64,000 bases of DNA from Streptomyces fradiae (GTDB lineage: Bacteria > Actinomycetota > Actinomycetes > Streptomycetales > Streptomycetaceae). Of this stretch, positions 44,294 to 58,308 are shown piece by piece (position 1 is the stretch's first letter; the number at the start of each line of letters is the position of its first letter). The notes below the pieces were generated by a model. That model searched no databases. It had not been told where the DNA came from and saw only the letters and a program-made list of their open reading frames with translations. Location: contig NZ_CP065958.1 in assembly GCF_041270065.1 (NCBI RefSeq), forward strand, positions 2,108,001 through 2,172,000. The letters run 5' to 3'. A program made the translations under genes and the position numbers.

Positions 44294-44461
44294 GGTGGGG
44301 ACATGGTGTCATCCCGGGGCCGCGGGCGGGAGGGCACCTCCCGGGGCCGGGCCGGAGCCCATCGGTTACGGTTCGCAGGAATGGAGGAAATAGGGGATAT
44401 AGAGGGCATAGAGGAAAAGTAGGAATTGCAGCGCTTCGTTCTGGTTCGGAGGAGTCGACGT

Positions 44462-45271
44462 ATGCCCGCCATCCCCGCCGCCACCGTCGCCAACCTCCGT
44501 GATCTCGGGACGCTTCCGCTCGGTGCGGGGCGCAGTGTGCGGGAGGGGCTGGTGTTCCGGTCCGGGCAGTTGGACCGGCTCGATCCGGCGGATTCGGTGG
44601 TGGGCGGGCTGGGGATCCGGACGGTGGTGGACTTCCGGACCGCCGCCGAGCGGGCCGACCGGCCGGACCGGCTGCCGCCGGGCGGGCCGGGGATCCGGAC
44701 GGTGGTGGCCGATGTGCTCGCCGACTTCCTGGCGACCAGCGGGCTGCCGCCGGCCGCCCGGCTGAAGACCCTGCTGTCGGATCCGGCGCTGGCCGAGGAG
44801 CATCTCGGCGGGGGCAGGGCGCAGGCCGCGTTCGCGCGCACCTACCGGGCCTTCGTGAACACGGAGTCGGCGCGGGCCTCGTACGGCGCCTTCCTCACCG
44901 AGCTGGGCGATCCGGCCGCCGGTCCGCTGCTGTTCCACTGCACGGCGGGCAAGGACCGCACGGGGTGGGCGGCGACGATCGTGCTGTCGCTGCTCGGGGC
45001 GGACGAGCGGACGGTGATGGCGGAGTATCTGGCGGTCAATCCGGGGGTGCGGGAGGCGTTCGGGCCGCTGATCGAGGGGTTCACGGCGCAGGGCGGCGAC
45101 CCGGAGCTGGCGCTCGCGCTCGTCGGGGTGGTGCCGGCGTACCTGGAGGCGGCCCTGGACGAGGTGGCGGTCCGGCACGGGTCGATGGAGAAGTACGTAC
45201 GGGAGGGGCTCGGCGTCCCGGACGAGGTCGTCGGCCTGATGCGCGAGCGCCTGACCGTCCACGCCGCCTGA
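44462..45271 (+). CDS. Tyrosine/serine protein phosphatase (Y_phosphatase3)
   Basis: A 269-residue phosphatase. ATG 44462 has SD GGAGGAG; the upstream ATG at 44426 lacks one. The family N-terminus is NLRDLGTLPLGAGR with VFRSGQLDRL, and the P-loop is HCTAGKDRTG (CX5R) near residue 161. The conserved Asp in VVDFRTAAERADRPDR is present. Targets are unknown. The last residues LTVHAA and the stop are encoded by the first copies of a 17-bp tandem repeat. Confidence 0.92.
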   Translation: MPAIPAATVANLRDLGTLPLGAGRSVREGLVFRSGQLDRLDPADSVVGGLGIRTVVDFRTAAERADRPDRLPPGGPGIRTVVADVLADFLATSGLPPAARLKTLLSDPALAEEHLGGGRAQAAFARTYRAFVNTESARASYGAFLTELGDPAAGPLLFHCTAGKDRTGWAATIVLSLLGADERTVMAEYLAVNPGVREAFGPLIEGFTAQGGDPELALALVGVVPAYLEAALDEVAVRHGSMEKYVREGLGVPDEVVGLMRERLTVHAA

Positions 45272-45334
45272 CCGTCCACGCCGCCTGACCGTCCACGCCG
45301 CCTGAACCACCAGGGCGCCTGAACCACCAGGGCG
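45250..45334 (+). repeat. 17-bp tandem array spanning the phosphatase stop codon
   Basis: CCTGACCGTCCACGCCG occurs three times (45250-45300), followed by two copies of the variant CCTGAACCACCAGGGCG (45301-45334). Since 17 is not a multiple of three, each unit changes the frame. Confidence 0.9.
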
Positions 45335-45403
45335 CAGACGGTTGACCCGTTCGGGGGACGCCTGCCGGGGTGACCATCGCACCAATCGCTCGTTCTGCTG
45401 AAC

Positions 45404-47341
45404 GTGAGCAGCCAGGAAACCGAGGAACTCGCCCCCACCCCCGACTCCCCCGGTCCGGTCGATGTCGAGCAGGCCGAGGCCGCGCTCGTCGAGCACTATC
45501 CGCGGCTGGTCCGGATCGCCTATCTGGTGCTTCCGCCCTCCCTCGGCCGCAACCGCCGGGTGCTGACCGCGCACGCGCTCGTGCAGCGTTCGCTGCCGCG
45601 CCGCCGGGCGTCGGGGGCCGGAGCCGGGGCGGTGCCGGGGGCGCGGCGGGCGGACGAGGACGCGGTCGACCCCGGGTACGCGTTCGTACGGGGCGAGGTG
45701 CTGCGGCAGGCGCTGGTGGCCGGGCTGCCGCTGCGGCGCCGGGCGCTGCCCCGGCGGGCACAGTTCCCGCCGCTGCTGCCGATGGTGTGGGGGCTGCGGG
45801 TGTTCCCGCGGGCCGGCGGCGCCGATGAACTCGCCCTGGACCAGCGGCTCTCCGCGCTGTCCGGGCCGGCCAGGGCGGCGTACGTGCTGCGCGGTCTTGA
45901 GCGGCAGGGCGATCCGGAGGTGCTGCGGGTGCTCGGCGCGGCCGGGGTGGCGGATCCGAAGGGGGCGCTCGCGGAGGCGGACGGGGTCGAGGCGCAGTAT
46001 GTGCTCCTGGAGTCACCGGAGTTCGACCCCTGCTCGCTGCAGGCGCGGCCGACGGATCTGATGCGGCGGCGCCAGCACGGCCGGGCGGCGCTCGTGGCGG
46101 CCGTGGCGGTGGCGGTGTGCGGGGCGCTGCTCGGGCTGCCGGGTGACGGGTGGGGCAGAAACGGTGCTGCGGCCCCTTCGTACGCCCGTAATCCGGCGGC
46201 GGAGGCGGCGCTCGACCCGGGCGGCCTGAAGCGGGTGGGGACGGCCGACTGGCGGATCTCGACGCGTACCGACTTCTCGGTGTGGCCGGTCCGCGGCGGG
46301 CTGACCGAGGACCGGGCGCTGCTTCGCCGGGCGCTCGCGGTGTGGGCGCGGCCGGGGCCGGCCGTGCGGGCCTCGGCGACGCCGGGCACCCCGCCGGGGC
46401 CGCCGATGGGCTCGCCGCAGCTGCTGTTCGCGGGCGAGGTGGACGCGAACCGGGTGGTGATCTTCCACGACGGACTGCGGGTGGTGCGGTACGCGGAGCC
46501 GGTCGGCGACGCGAGCGGCGTGGCGCTCGACTTCGCGCGTACGGACGGGGCGGACGCGGTGGGTTCGGCGGCGCTCGTGGTGTCCCGGGCCGGGGGCAAC
46601 GTGCGCTATCTGACGGCGCCGTGGGTGCGGGAGGCGGCGGTCCGGGACCTGCTTCTGCCGGGCAAGGCGCCGCGGGTGCTGACCCGGGACGCGGCCGGGG
46701 TGACCGAGCCGATCCCGAGCCCGGTGACGGCCGCGAGCTGCACCCGCTGGTCGGCGCTCCAGCTGCGCGACGGGTCGGGGACGCGGCTGCTCACCGACCT
46801 GGGCGAGCTGGCCCCGGCCCGGCTGACCGCGGGCCCGCCCGACCGGCCGGCCGACGTGACGGGCGCGGCGGCGCTCGGGCAGTGGGCGCGGATCGCGTGC
46901 CGGCTGCCGGCGCTGAGCTCGCACGGGGTGCGGACGGTGAACTCCTGGGCGTACGCGACCCAGCGGCTCCCGGAGGGCGCCGGGCGCGCCGAGTGGTGGT
47001 GCGCGCGGGCGGAGACCTGGCGGGGTACGGGGAGCCGGAGCCTGGCGCTGTTCGGGGCGCCGGGTGCGACCGGGCCCGCGGCGCCGGCCGCCCGCTCGGA
47101 GGGGACCCCGGCGTGCGGGCCGAAGGATCCGCGGGTGCTCGCGGGCGTGGTGTGGCAGGCGCGGAGCGGGCAGTGGTACGTGCTCGCGGCCGGCTCGAAG
47201 GACTTCGCGTCGCTGACGCTGTCGGGCGGGGTGAAGGCGCGCGAGGAGGGACCGCTGCTCGCGGTGAAGGCCGCGGCGGGCAGCCGCGCGGACCTCACCG
47301 GGACGCTCGACGACGGGCGGCGGGTGGGCGCCCTGCGCTGA
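45404..47341 (+). CDS. Membrane-anchored protein with a sigma-factor-like N-terminus
   Basis: A 645-residue protein from GTG 45404. Residues ~25-65 (EAALVEHYPRLVRIAYLVLP) resemble ECF sigma region 2, and ~145-185 (LSALSGPARAAYVLRGLERQ) resemble region 4, but both are diverged. A single transmembrane helix is at 228-246, after the basic RRRQHGR. The remaining ~390 residues lie outside the cell, with six or so cysteines (ASCTRWS, RIACRLPAL, EWWCARAETW, TPACGPKD). I infer a signalling or remodelled sigma protein; no anti-sigma gene is adjacent. The similarity is weak and needs a profile search. Confidence 0.6.
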   Translation: MSSQETEELAPTPDSPGPVDVEQAEAALVEHYPRLVRIAYLVLPPSLGRNRRVLTAHALVQRSLPRRRASGAGAGAVPGARRADEDAVDPGYAFVRGEVLRQALVAGLPLRRRALPRRAQFPPLLPMVWGLRVFPRAGGADELALDQRLSALSGPARAAYVLRGLERQGDPEVLRVLGAAGVADPKGALAEADGVEAQYVLLESPEFDPCSLQARPTDLMRRRQHGRAALVAAVAVAVCGALLGLPGDGWGRNGAAAPSYARNPAAEAALDPGGLKRVGTADWRISTRTDFSVWPVRGGLTEDRALLRRALAVWARPGPAVRASATPGTPPGPPMGSPQLLFAGEVDANRVVIFHDGLRVVRYAEPVGDASGVALDFARTDGADAVGSAALVVSRAGGNVRYLTAPWVREAAVRDLLLPGKAPRVLTRDAAGVTEPIPSPVTAASCTRWSALQLRDGSGTRLLTDLGELAPARLTAGPPDRPADVTGAAALGQWARIACRLPALSSHGVRTVNSWAYATQRLPEGAGRAEWWCARAETWRGTGSRSLALFGAPGATGPAAPAARSEGTPACGPKDPRVLAGVVWQARSGQWYVLAAGSKDFASLTLSGGVKAREEGPLLAVKAAAGSRADLTGTLDDGRRVGALR

Positions 47342-47440
47342 GCCGCGGGCACACGGCGCGTTGCGCGTATCCGGGTTCCGTACGGTGCCCGCCTCCGTGC
47401 CCACCCCGGCTCGGCCCCGTACGCACACCCGCGCCGTACC

Positions 47441-47487
47441 CGGCCCGGCCCCGTACCCGCCCCGGCCCGGCCCCGTACCCGCCCCGG
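47441..47487 (+). repeat. Short GC-rich direct repeat
   Basis: A unit close to GGCCCGGCCCCGTACCCGCC occurs twice in succession in the 203-base gap before the diiron gene, preceded by degenerate partial copies. Confidence 0.6.
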
Positions 47488-47532
47488 GAAAAAGCACCTG
47501 CGCGACCCCTGTTCCTCGGGCTTACCCCTCAG

Positions 47533-47538
47533 TACATT
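47533..47538 (+). promoter_or_regulatory. -10 element of a leaderless promoter (diiron gene)
   Basis: TACATT ends six bases before ATG 47545; no SD. Confidence 0.5.
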
Positions 47539-47544
47539 GACGCC

Positions 47545-48432
47545 ATGTCTAATACGCAGCCCGCCCCGGTCGCGTCGGAGCACATCGAGCTCAAGGCCCG
47601 CAAGGTCTCCTTCGACTGGGAACAGACACCGCTCCACTGGGTTCCCGGCGACCCGTTCACCACCCACACCATCAATGTGCTGCACCTGCTGCTCCCGGCC
47701 GGCGAACGCTGGTTCGTGCACGTCTACAAGCAGGTCCTGCCGTACATCACCGACGAGCGGCTACGTGCGGACGTGATCGGCTTCATCGGGCAGGAGGCCG
47801 TGCACTCGCAGGCGCACGACGACGTCCTGCCGCACCTGAAGAAGCAGGGGCTCGACCCCACGCCGTACACCGCGCAGGTCGACTGGTTCTTCGAGAAGCT
47901 GCTCGGCGACCGGACGCTGCCGCCGGGGCGGCCGCGGCGCTGGTGGCTGATGGAGCGGGTCGCGCTGATCGCCGCCATCGAGCACTACACCGCCTTCCTC
48001 GGCAACTGGGTGCTCAACGCGGAGGAGCTGGACCGGGTCGGCGCCGACCCGGTGATGCTGGACCTGCTGCGCTGGCACGGCGCCGAGGAGGTCGAGCACC
48101 GCGCGGTCGCCTTCGAGCTGTTCATGCACCTCGACGGCGGCTACCGGCGGCGGGCCCGCACCTGGGCGACCGCGTTCGGCGCGCTGGTCTTCCTCTGGCA
48201 GCGCGGGGTGCGCTTCTTCATGGAGCACGACCCGACGGTCCTCGACGCGAAGCCGAGCGTCGGGCAGTTCGTACGGAAGGGGCGCCAGGGCGTGCTGCCG
48301 ACCACCCCCGACCTGCTGCGCGCGATCCCGCGCTACCTCAGCCGGGACTACCACCCCTCCCAGGAGGGTTCCACCGCCCAGGCCGCCGCCTATCTGGCCG
48401 CCTCCCCCGGCGCCAACGGAGGCCGGGTCTGA
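47545..48432 (+). CDS. Ferritin-like diiron protein (annotated family: metal-dependent hydrolase, PF10118)
   Basis: A 295-residue protein. Candidate diiron ligands are regularly placed: Glu54 (PAGERW), E84XXH87 (GQEAVHSQ), Glu146 (AAIEHYTAF), and E182XXH185 (GAEEVEHRAV), the E...EXXH...E...EXXH pattern of ferritin-like oxygenases. The family is often called a predicted metal-dependent hydrolase, without good evidence. Its stop overlaps the start of a ferredoxin-reductase-like gene (TGATG), which suggests a two-component oxygenase. Substrate unknown; hydrophobic helices suggest a lipid or aromatic. Confidence 0.83.
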   Translation: MSNTQPAPVASEHIELKARKVSFDWEQTPLHWVPGDPFTTHTINVLHLLLPAGERWFVHVYKQVLPYITDERLRADVIGFIGQEAVHSQAHDDVLPHLKKQGLDPTPYTAQVDWFFEKLLGDRTLPPGRPRRWWLMERVALIAAIEHYTAFLGNWVLNAEELDRVGADPVMLDLLRWHGAEEVEHRAVAFELFMHLDGGYRRRARTWATAFGALVFLWQRGVRFFMEHDPTVLDAKPSVGQFVRKGRQGVLPTTPDLLRAIPRYLSRDYHPSQEGSTAQAAAYLAASPGANGGRV

Positions 48433-49490
48433 TGCGTCTGCGTACCGTCGTCCTCGTCGCCGGGGCCGCGCTGCTCGCCAAGCGGGCGCTGCGGCGCCGG
48501 ATCGACGCCTCCCCGCTGTGGCCGTTGCCCGCCCTCGACGTCCCGGTCTCGGGCCGCGGCCGGCAGTCCACCGTGACCCGGCACGTCCTGGTCGCCGCCC
48601 GCACCGAGCCCGCCGAGGGGGTCGTCCAGCTGCGCCTCGAGGGCTCCGGGCTGCCCGAGTGGCAGCCGGGCGCGCACATCGACCTGGTGCTGCCGTCCGG
48701 CACCGTCCGCCAGTACTCGCTCTGCGGCGACCCGGGCGAGCGCGACGTCTACACCGTCGCGACCCGGCTGATCGAGGCCGAACAGGGCGGTCGCGGCGGC
48801 TCGCGCGAGGTCCACGAGCAGCTCCACGTGGGCACCGAGATCGAGATCCGCGGCCCGCGCAACCGCTTCCCGCTGGCGTCCGCGCCCTCGTACGTCTTCG
48901 TCGCCGGCGGCATCGGGATCACGCCGGTCCTGCCCATGCTGCGCGCGGCGGAGGCGGCCGGGGCCGACTGGCGGCTGCTGTACTGCGGGCGCAGCCGGGC
49001 CACGATGCCGTATCTCGACGAGGTCGAGAAGCTGGGCGGCGACCGGACGACGGTCGTGGCGGAGGACACCGACGGGCGGCCGGAGCTCGGATTCCTCTCC
49101 GACCTCCCGGAAGGGACCGAGGTGCACTGCTGCGGGCCCGAGGGTCTGATGGACGCGGTGTCCGCCGCCCTGCCCGAGGGCCGGGTGCCGCATCTGGAGC
49201 GCTTCTCCGCGACCCGTATGGAGGGCGGTACGCCCTTCGAGGTCGAACTGCGGCGCACCGGGCGCACGTTGACCGTGGCGGGCGACCAGTCGGTGCTCTC
49301 GGCGGTGCGCGAGGCGGTCCCGGGCGTCCTGTACTCCTGCCGGCAGGGCTTCTGCGGGACCTGCCAACAGCGGGTCCTGGCGGGCGAGGTGGACCACCGC
49401 GACGAGCTGCTCACCGACGCCGAGCGCGCCGACTCGATGCTGATCTGCGTCTCGCGGTGCGCCGGGGAACGGCTCGTCCTCGATCTGTAG
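48432..49490 (+). CDS. Phthalate-dioxygenase-reductase-like flavin/2Fe-2S oxidoreductase
   Basis: A 352-residue electron-transfer protein. An N-terminal hydrophobic/basic segment (VVLVAGAALLAKRALRRR) may anchor it to the membrane. Next are the flavin-binding RQYSLCGDPGE, the NAD-binding VAGGIGITPVLPML and HCCGPEGLMDAV, and a C-terminal plant-type ferredoxin domain with ligands SCRQGFCGTCQQ and LICVSRC. The one-base overlap with the diiron gene implies co-translation and that it supplies electrons to that protein. Confidence 0.9.
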   Translation: MRLRTVVLVAGAALLAKRALRRRIDASPLWPLPALDVPVSGRGRQSTVTRHVLVAARTEPAEGVVQLRLEGSGLPEWQPGAHIDLVLPSGTVRQYSLCGDPGERDVYTVATRLIEAEQGGRGGSREVHEQLHVGTEIEIRGPRNRFPLASAPSYVFVAGGIGITPVLPMLRAAEAAGADWRLLYCGRSRATMPYLDEVEKLGGDRTTVVAEDTDGRPELGFLSDLPEGTEVHCCGPEGLMDAVSAALPEGRVPHLERFSATRMEGGTPFEVELRRTGRTLTVAGDQSVLSAVREAVPGVLYSCRQGFCGTCQQRVLAGEVDHRDELLTDAERADSMLICVSRCAGERLVLDL

Positions 49491-49493
49491 TCG

Positions 49494-49832
49494 TTACGGG
49501 AGCACCAGCCAGTCCAGGGCGAACGCGGTGGCCAGGCCGCCCACCAGGAGCCAGGTGGCAAGCCGCGTACGCCCGTTGCGGGACAGCTCGATGACGACGC
49601 CGCACAGGATCATGGCGAGCCCGTACACGCCGACGACGAGGACGGACGTATGGGCCGCCAGGCGGGTCACCAGGACCGTGGCCGTCACGACGAGCAGCAC
49701 CGAGCCGGCGACGATACGCGCGAGCCGTGCCTGCCTGGGCGTGAGTCCGGTCGACTCCGCCTCGGTCCCGGCCTCGGTCCCGATCTCAGTCTCTGTCTCG
49801 GTCTCCGGGATGTCCTGCTCAGAAGCGCTCAT
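49494..49832 (-). CDS. Small three-helix membrane protein
   Basis: A 112-residue protein with an acidic repeat (ETETETEIGTEAGTEAE) at the N-terminus, then three transmembrane helices (IVAGSVLLVVTATVLVTRL, VLVVGVYGLAMILCGVVIEL, WLLVGGLATAFALDWLV). No family recognised. It diverges from the TetR gene, and TACGCT lies eight bases before its start, so the shared palindrome may control it. Confidence 0.72.
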   Translation of the reverse strand: MSASEQDIPETETETEIGTEAGTEAESTGLTPRQARLARIVAGSVLLVVTATVLVTRLAAHTSVLVVGVYGLAMILCGVVIELSRNGRTRLATWLLVGGLATAFALDWLVLP

Positions 49833-49844
49833 GTGGCGGGAGCG

Positions 49845-49860
49845 TAACGGACTCCCGTTA
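49845..49860. promoter_or_regulatory. TetR operator candidate
   Basis: TAACGG-ACTC-CCGTTA, a perfect 6-bp dyad, lies in the 38-base divergent region and overlaps the -10 TAGGCT (49859-49864) of the TetR gene, whose ATG follows six bases later. Confidence 0.65.
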
Positions 49861-49870
49861 GGCTGTTCGC

Positions 49871-50575
49871 ATGACGACCGGGGTACGCCGAAGGATGGGC
49901 GTCGAGGAGCGCAAACAGCAGCTGATCGGGGTGGCGCTTGAGCTGTTCAGCCACCGTTCCCCCGACGAGGTCTCCATCGACGAGATCGCCGCGGCCGCGG
50001 GCATCTCCCGGCCGCTCGTCTACCACTACTTCCCCGGGAAGCAGTCCCTGTACGAGGCGGCCCTGCGCCGCGCGGCCGACGAGCTGGCCGCCCGCTTCCT
50101 GGAGCCGCCGCAGGGCCCGTTGGGGGCGCGGCTGCTGCGCGTGATGGGCCGCTTCTTCGACTTCGTGGACGACCACGGGCCGGGCTTCGCCGCGCTGATG
50201 CGGGGCGGTCCCGCGGTCGGCTCGTCGACGACGAACGCGATGATCGACGAGGTGCGGCAGGCGGCATACGAGCAGATCCTGGCGCACCTGGAGGTCGAGA
50301 AGCCCTCCGCGCGGCTCGAACTGGTCGTCCGTTCCTGGGTGTCGCTCGCCGAGTCGACGGCGCTGCTGTGGCTGGACGGGCGCCGGGTGCCGCGCGCGGA
50401 GCTGGAGTTGCAGCTCGTGCACGACTTCGCGGCGCTCACCGCGGTCAGCGCCGCGTACGACGAGGAGATGGCGGGGCTCGTGGTGGGGATGCTCGCCGAC
50501 GAGCCGGCCGACGGGCCGTTCGGCGACCTCGTGGGCCGGCTCGTGGCGCTGGTGCCTCAGGTCCCCGGCCAGTAG
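49871..50575 (+). CDS. TetR-family regulator
   Basis: A 234-residue regulator with the HTH DEIAAAAGISRPLVYHYFPGKQSLYEAAL and preceding helix LIGVALELFSHRSPDEVSI (shown here in family order). The ligand domain includes VLMRGGPA-like FAALMRGGPAVGSS and WLDGRRVPRAELE, as in the group of Streptomyces TetR proteins near fatty-acid or lipid genes. It is leaderless and probably autoregulated through the overlapping palindrome. Confidence 0.9.
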   Translation: MTTGVRRRMGVEERKQQLIGVALELFSHRSPDEVSIDEIAAAAGISRPLVYHYFPGKQSLYEAALRRAADELAARFLEPPQGPLGARLLRVMGRFFDFVDDHGPGFAALMRGGPAVGSSTTNAMIDEVRQAAYEQILAHLEVEKPSARLELVVRSWVSLAESTALLWLDGRRVPRAELELQLVHDFAALTAVSAAYDEEMAGLVVGMLADEPADGPFGDLVGRLVALVPQVPGQ

Positions 50576-50591
50576 GGCTGCGGGTCCCCGG

Positions 50592-50915
50592 TCAGTAGGA
50601 CGGGTCGAGGTCGCGCACCTCGGCGGAGACGTGCACGCCGTCCGTCTCCTTGAGGTATTCCGGTACGAGCGCGAGGACGGCCTTGCGCAGCCGGGACTTG
50701 GCCTCGTCGGTACGGCCCGTGAGCAGGGCGATCTCCACGTGCACGACGGTACCGTCGCCGGAGCCGTCGCCGACGACGAGTTCCTCGACCTCGCGGAAGC
50801 GGGTCTTGCAGGCTTCGACGCTGGCGTCGACGGTCTCCGCGACGAGCGGGTGCAGCGCGAGCGCGAAGCCGCGCCGGTCGAGGGGCGCGGAGTAGTCGAC
50901 GGTGATGAACGGCAT
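50592..50915 (-). CDS. Tautomerase/5-carboxymethyl-2-hydroxymuconate isomerase-like protein
   Basis: A 107-residue protein. ATG 50915 has SD CCAGGAG and exposes Pro as residue 2 (MPFITVDYSAPLDRRG), the catalytic base of the tautomerase superfamily after Met removal. The body (ALHPLVAETVDASVEACKTR, VVHVEIALLTGRTDEAKSRL) matches the CHMI fold. No aromatic catabolic genes are nearby. Confidence 0.82.
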   Translation of the reverse strand: MPFITVDYSAPLDRRGFALALHPLVAETVDASVEACKTRFREVEELVVGDGSGDGTVVHVEIALLTGRTDEAKSRLRKAVLALVPEYLKETDGVHVSAEVRDLDPSY

Positions 50916-50974
50916 GGGGGTCACTCCTGGTGATGCGGATGTCGGGCCCAGCTTGACCGCGCCCCCGCCCCACG

Positions 50975-51011
50975 CACAAGGGACCGTCCGCCGAGCGGAC
51001 GGTCCCTTGTG
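50975..51011. terminator. Terminator of the pullulanase gene
   Basis: A perfect 17-bp stem (50975-50991 with 50995-51011; ACAAGGGACCGTCCGC) on a three-base loop, just beyond the pulA stop. Confidence 0.9.
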
Positions 51012-51044
51012 TCCCGTGGGGGGATGTGGGTTACGGGTGCGGGA

Positions 51045-56399
<5,355 letters not shown>

Positions 56400-56427
56400 G
56401 GGGTGCTCCCTGGAGGTACGGGAAGAG

Positions 56428-56453
56428 AGGGCCGCCCCGGCCGGGGCGGCCCT
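56428..56453. terminator. Palindromic terminator between aml and pulA
   Basis: A 26-bp perfect palindrome (AGGGCCGCCCCGG and its complement) just after the amylase stop, with only the central bases available as a loop. Confidence 0.7.
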
Positions 56454-56469
56454 TGCGTGGGGGGAGGCG

Positions 56470-58173
56470 TTAGTTGCGGAAGGTGTCGTTCAGGACCAGC
56501 TGGCCCGAGGACGGGACCGTCGCGGTGCGGTTGGCGCCGGACTCCCAGGTGGTGTTTCCGGCGGCGTCCTTGCGGATGTACTTGTATTCGAAGGACGTGC
56601 CGGCGGGGAGCGGGACGGTCAGCTTCCAGACGGGGTACGCCGCCGGGTCGAGCTTCAGGGCCGCCGTCGGGGACCAGTTGCCGAGTTCGGGGCGGTTGCC
56701 GGTGACGTAGATGTTCTGGCCCACCACGGTGGTGGCGGTGACGTTGAACGAGGCGCCGGTGGTGGTGGCCGGCGGGGTGGTGCAGCTCATGGCACCGGTG
56801 TGCAGGGCGACGGCCGTGTTGGCGGCCACCGTGGCCGTGAACTGGCCGGCGGAGTTCACCGTCACCGAGCCGCCGCTCTGCACGTCGCAGTAGGTGCCGG
56901 CGGGCAGGGAGGTCTGGAAGGTGCGGGTGAGGGCGGAGGACTCGTGGTTGATGGCCACGTACGCCTTGGCGCCCCGGCCGAACGCGATCGCGTTGTTGCC
57001 GTTGTCCCACCAGTCGGTGACGGCCTGCCCGCGGGCGGTGTTGCGGAAGGCCACCATGGAGGAGATCTCGCGCCAGGCGTGCTGGCACTTCCAGCCGTCG
57101 CTGTAACAGGCGTTCACCTGGTGCCCGTTGGGCGCGCCGGCGTCCTTGTCGGTCCACTCGTAGCCGGAGTGGACGTCCGGGGAGCCGTACGGCCAGGCGA
57201 GCATGAAGACGGAGGCCAGGGTGTACTGGGCGCCGTTCTTGTAGTTGAGGGTGTCGCCGCCGCGCTCGGTGTCGTGGTTGTCGACGAAGACGGCGGACTG
57301 GCCGGACGGCATGTAGCCCCATGCCTCGCCGAAGTTCTTGAGGTAGGCGAGCTTCTCGCCCTGCAGGACCCTCTTGAGGTCGCGGGCGTAGCGGAACTCC
57401 TGGACGTCGCCGTTGCCGAGGTACTCGCTCGGGGAGACGGCCTCGCCGGCGCCGTAGATGGCCTCCTGCTTCCAGTAGACGGAAGGATTCGTCAGCCGGG
57501 ACTTGATGTTGGCGAGGTCGGCGGCCGGCATGTGCTTGGCGGCGTCGATGCGGAAGCCGTCGACGCCGAGCGTCAGCAGGTCGTTGAGGTACCCGGCTAT
57601 CCTGCCGCGGACGTACTCCTCGCCGGTGTCGAGGTCGGCGAGGCCGACGAGCTCGCAGTTCTGGACGTTCGCCTTGTCCTGGTAGTTGGAGACGCTGGCG
57701 CGGCAGTCGTCCAGGTCGGAGCCGGAGTAGACACCGGGGTAGTTGTACTTGCTGTAGCTGGACCCGCCGGTGCCGGTGTAGCCGGCGTTGGGGTCCGCCG
57801 GGCCGGCCATGTGGTTGATGACGGAGTCGGCGACGACCTTCACCCCGGCGGCGTGGCAGGTGTCGACCATGTTCTTGAAGGCGGTGCGGTCGCCGAGCGG
57901 GCCGGCGATCTTGTAGCTGACCGGCTGGTAGGCCGTCCACCACTGCGAGCCCTGGATACGTTCCTGAGGCGGGGAGACCTGCACGTATCCGTAACCGGCG
58001 GGGCCGAGCTGTTCGGTGCAGGCCTTCGCCACCGAGGCGAAGTTCCACTCGAACAGCACGGCCGTGACGTCCTTCGTGCCGGGCGGGGCGGCCTGAACGG
58101 TGGGGGCTCCCGTGACGGCCACAGCGGCTCCCGCCACGAGGGCGAGTGCAGCGGCCACGGTCTTTCGGGCCAT
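56470..58173 (-). CDS. aml: Secreted alpha-amylase with C-terminal CBM20 starch-binding domain
   Basis: A 567-residue enzyme with a signal peptide to about residue 28 (VTGAPTVQA). SD AGGAGGAAAC precedes ATG 58173. GH13_32 blocks are [23 protein letters not shown] (Asp210), WKQEAIYG (Glu237) and FVDNHDTER (Asp301); KCQHAWREI is typical of Streptomyces and animal-type amylases. The last 100 residues are CBM20 ([30 protein letters not shown]). It degrades starch to maltooligosaccharides taken up by MalEFG. Confidence 0.97.
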   Translation of the reverse strand: MARKTVAAALALVAGAAVAVTGAPTVQAAPPGTKDVTAVLFEWNFASVAKACTEQLGPAGYGYVQVSPPQERIQGSQWWTAYQPVSYKIAGPLGDRTAFKNMVDTCHAAGVKVVADSVINHMAGPADPNAGYTGTGGSSYSKYNYPGVYSGSDLDDCRASVSNYQDKANVQNCELVGLADLDTGEEYVRGRIAGYLNDLLTLGVDGFRIDAAKHMPAADLANIKSRLTNPSVYWKQEAIYGAGEAVSPSEYLGNGDVQEFRYARDLKRVLQGEKLAYLKNFGEAWGYMPSGQSAVFVDNHDTERGGDTLNYKNGAQYTLASVFMLAWPYGSPDVHSGYEWTDKDAGAPNGHQVNACYSDGWKCQHAWREISSMVAFRNTARGQAVTDWWDNGNNAIAFGRGAKAYVAINHESSALTRTFQTSLPAGTYCDVQSGGSVTVNSAGQFTATVAANTAVALHTGAMSCTTPPATTTGASFNVTATTVVGQNIYVTGNRPELGNWSPTAALKLDPAAYPVWKLTVPLPAGTSFEYKYIRKDAAGNTTWESGANRTATVPSSGQLVLNDTFRN

Positions 58174-58205
58174 GTTTCCTCCTGTACGACGTCCCTGTCG
58201 CAAGA

Positions 58206-58228
58206 AGTTGCCGAAAATGACAGCAACT
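58206..58228. promoter_or_regulatory. LacI-type operator candidate downstream of the aml promoter
   Basis: AGTTGC (58206-58211) and GCAACT (58223-58228) form a perfect dyad with 11 bases between, positioned just after the predicted transcription start, where a repressor would block. Confidence 0.5.
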
Positions 58229-58241
58229 GTTTTCAGCCGCG

Positions 58242-58270
58242 ACCGTAGGGGCGTACAGGCGTGCGGTCAA
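58242..58270 (-). promoter_or_regulatory. aml promoter
   Basis: On the minus strand TTGACC (58270-58265), 17 bases, TACGGT (58247-58242). It lies about 70 bases before the aml start. Confidence 0.75.
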
Positions 58271-58295
58271 TACTTCGAACAACCGAACGCAACAT

Positions 58296-58305
58296 CTTGC
58301 GCAAG
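58296..58305. promoter_or_regulatory. CTTGCGCAAG palindrome upstream of the aml promoter
   Basis: A perfect 10-bp palindrome about 25 bases upstream of the -35 and three bases beyond the LacI-gene stop. CTTG/CAAG half-sites fit operators of Streptomyces amylase regulators (Reg1/MalR type) as I remember them. Confidence 0.5.
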
Positions 58306-58308
58306 GAG

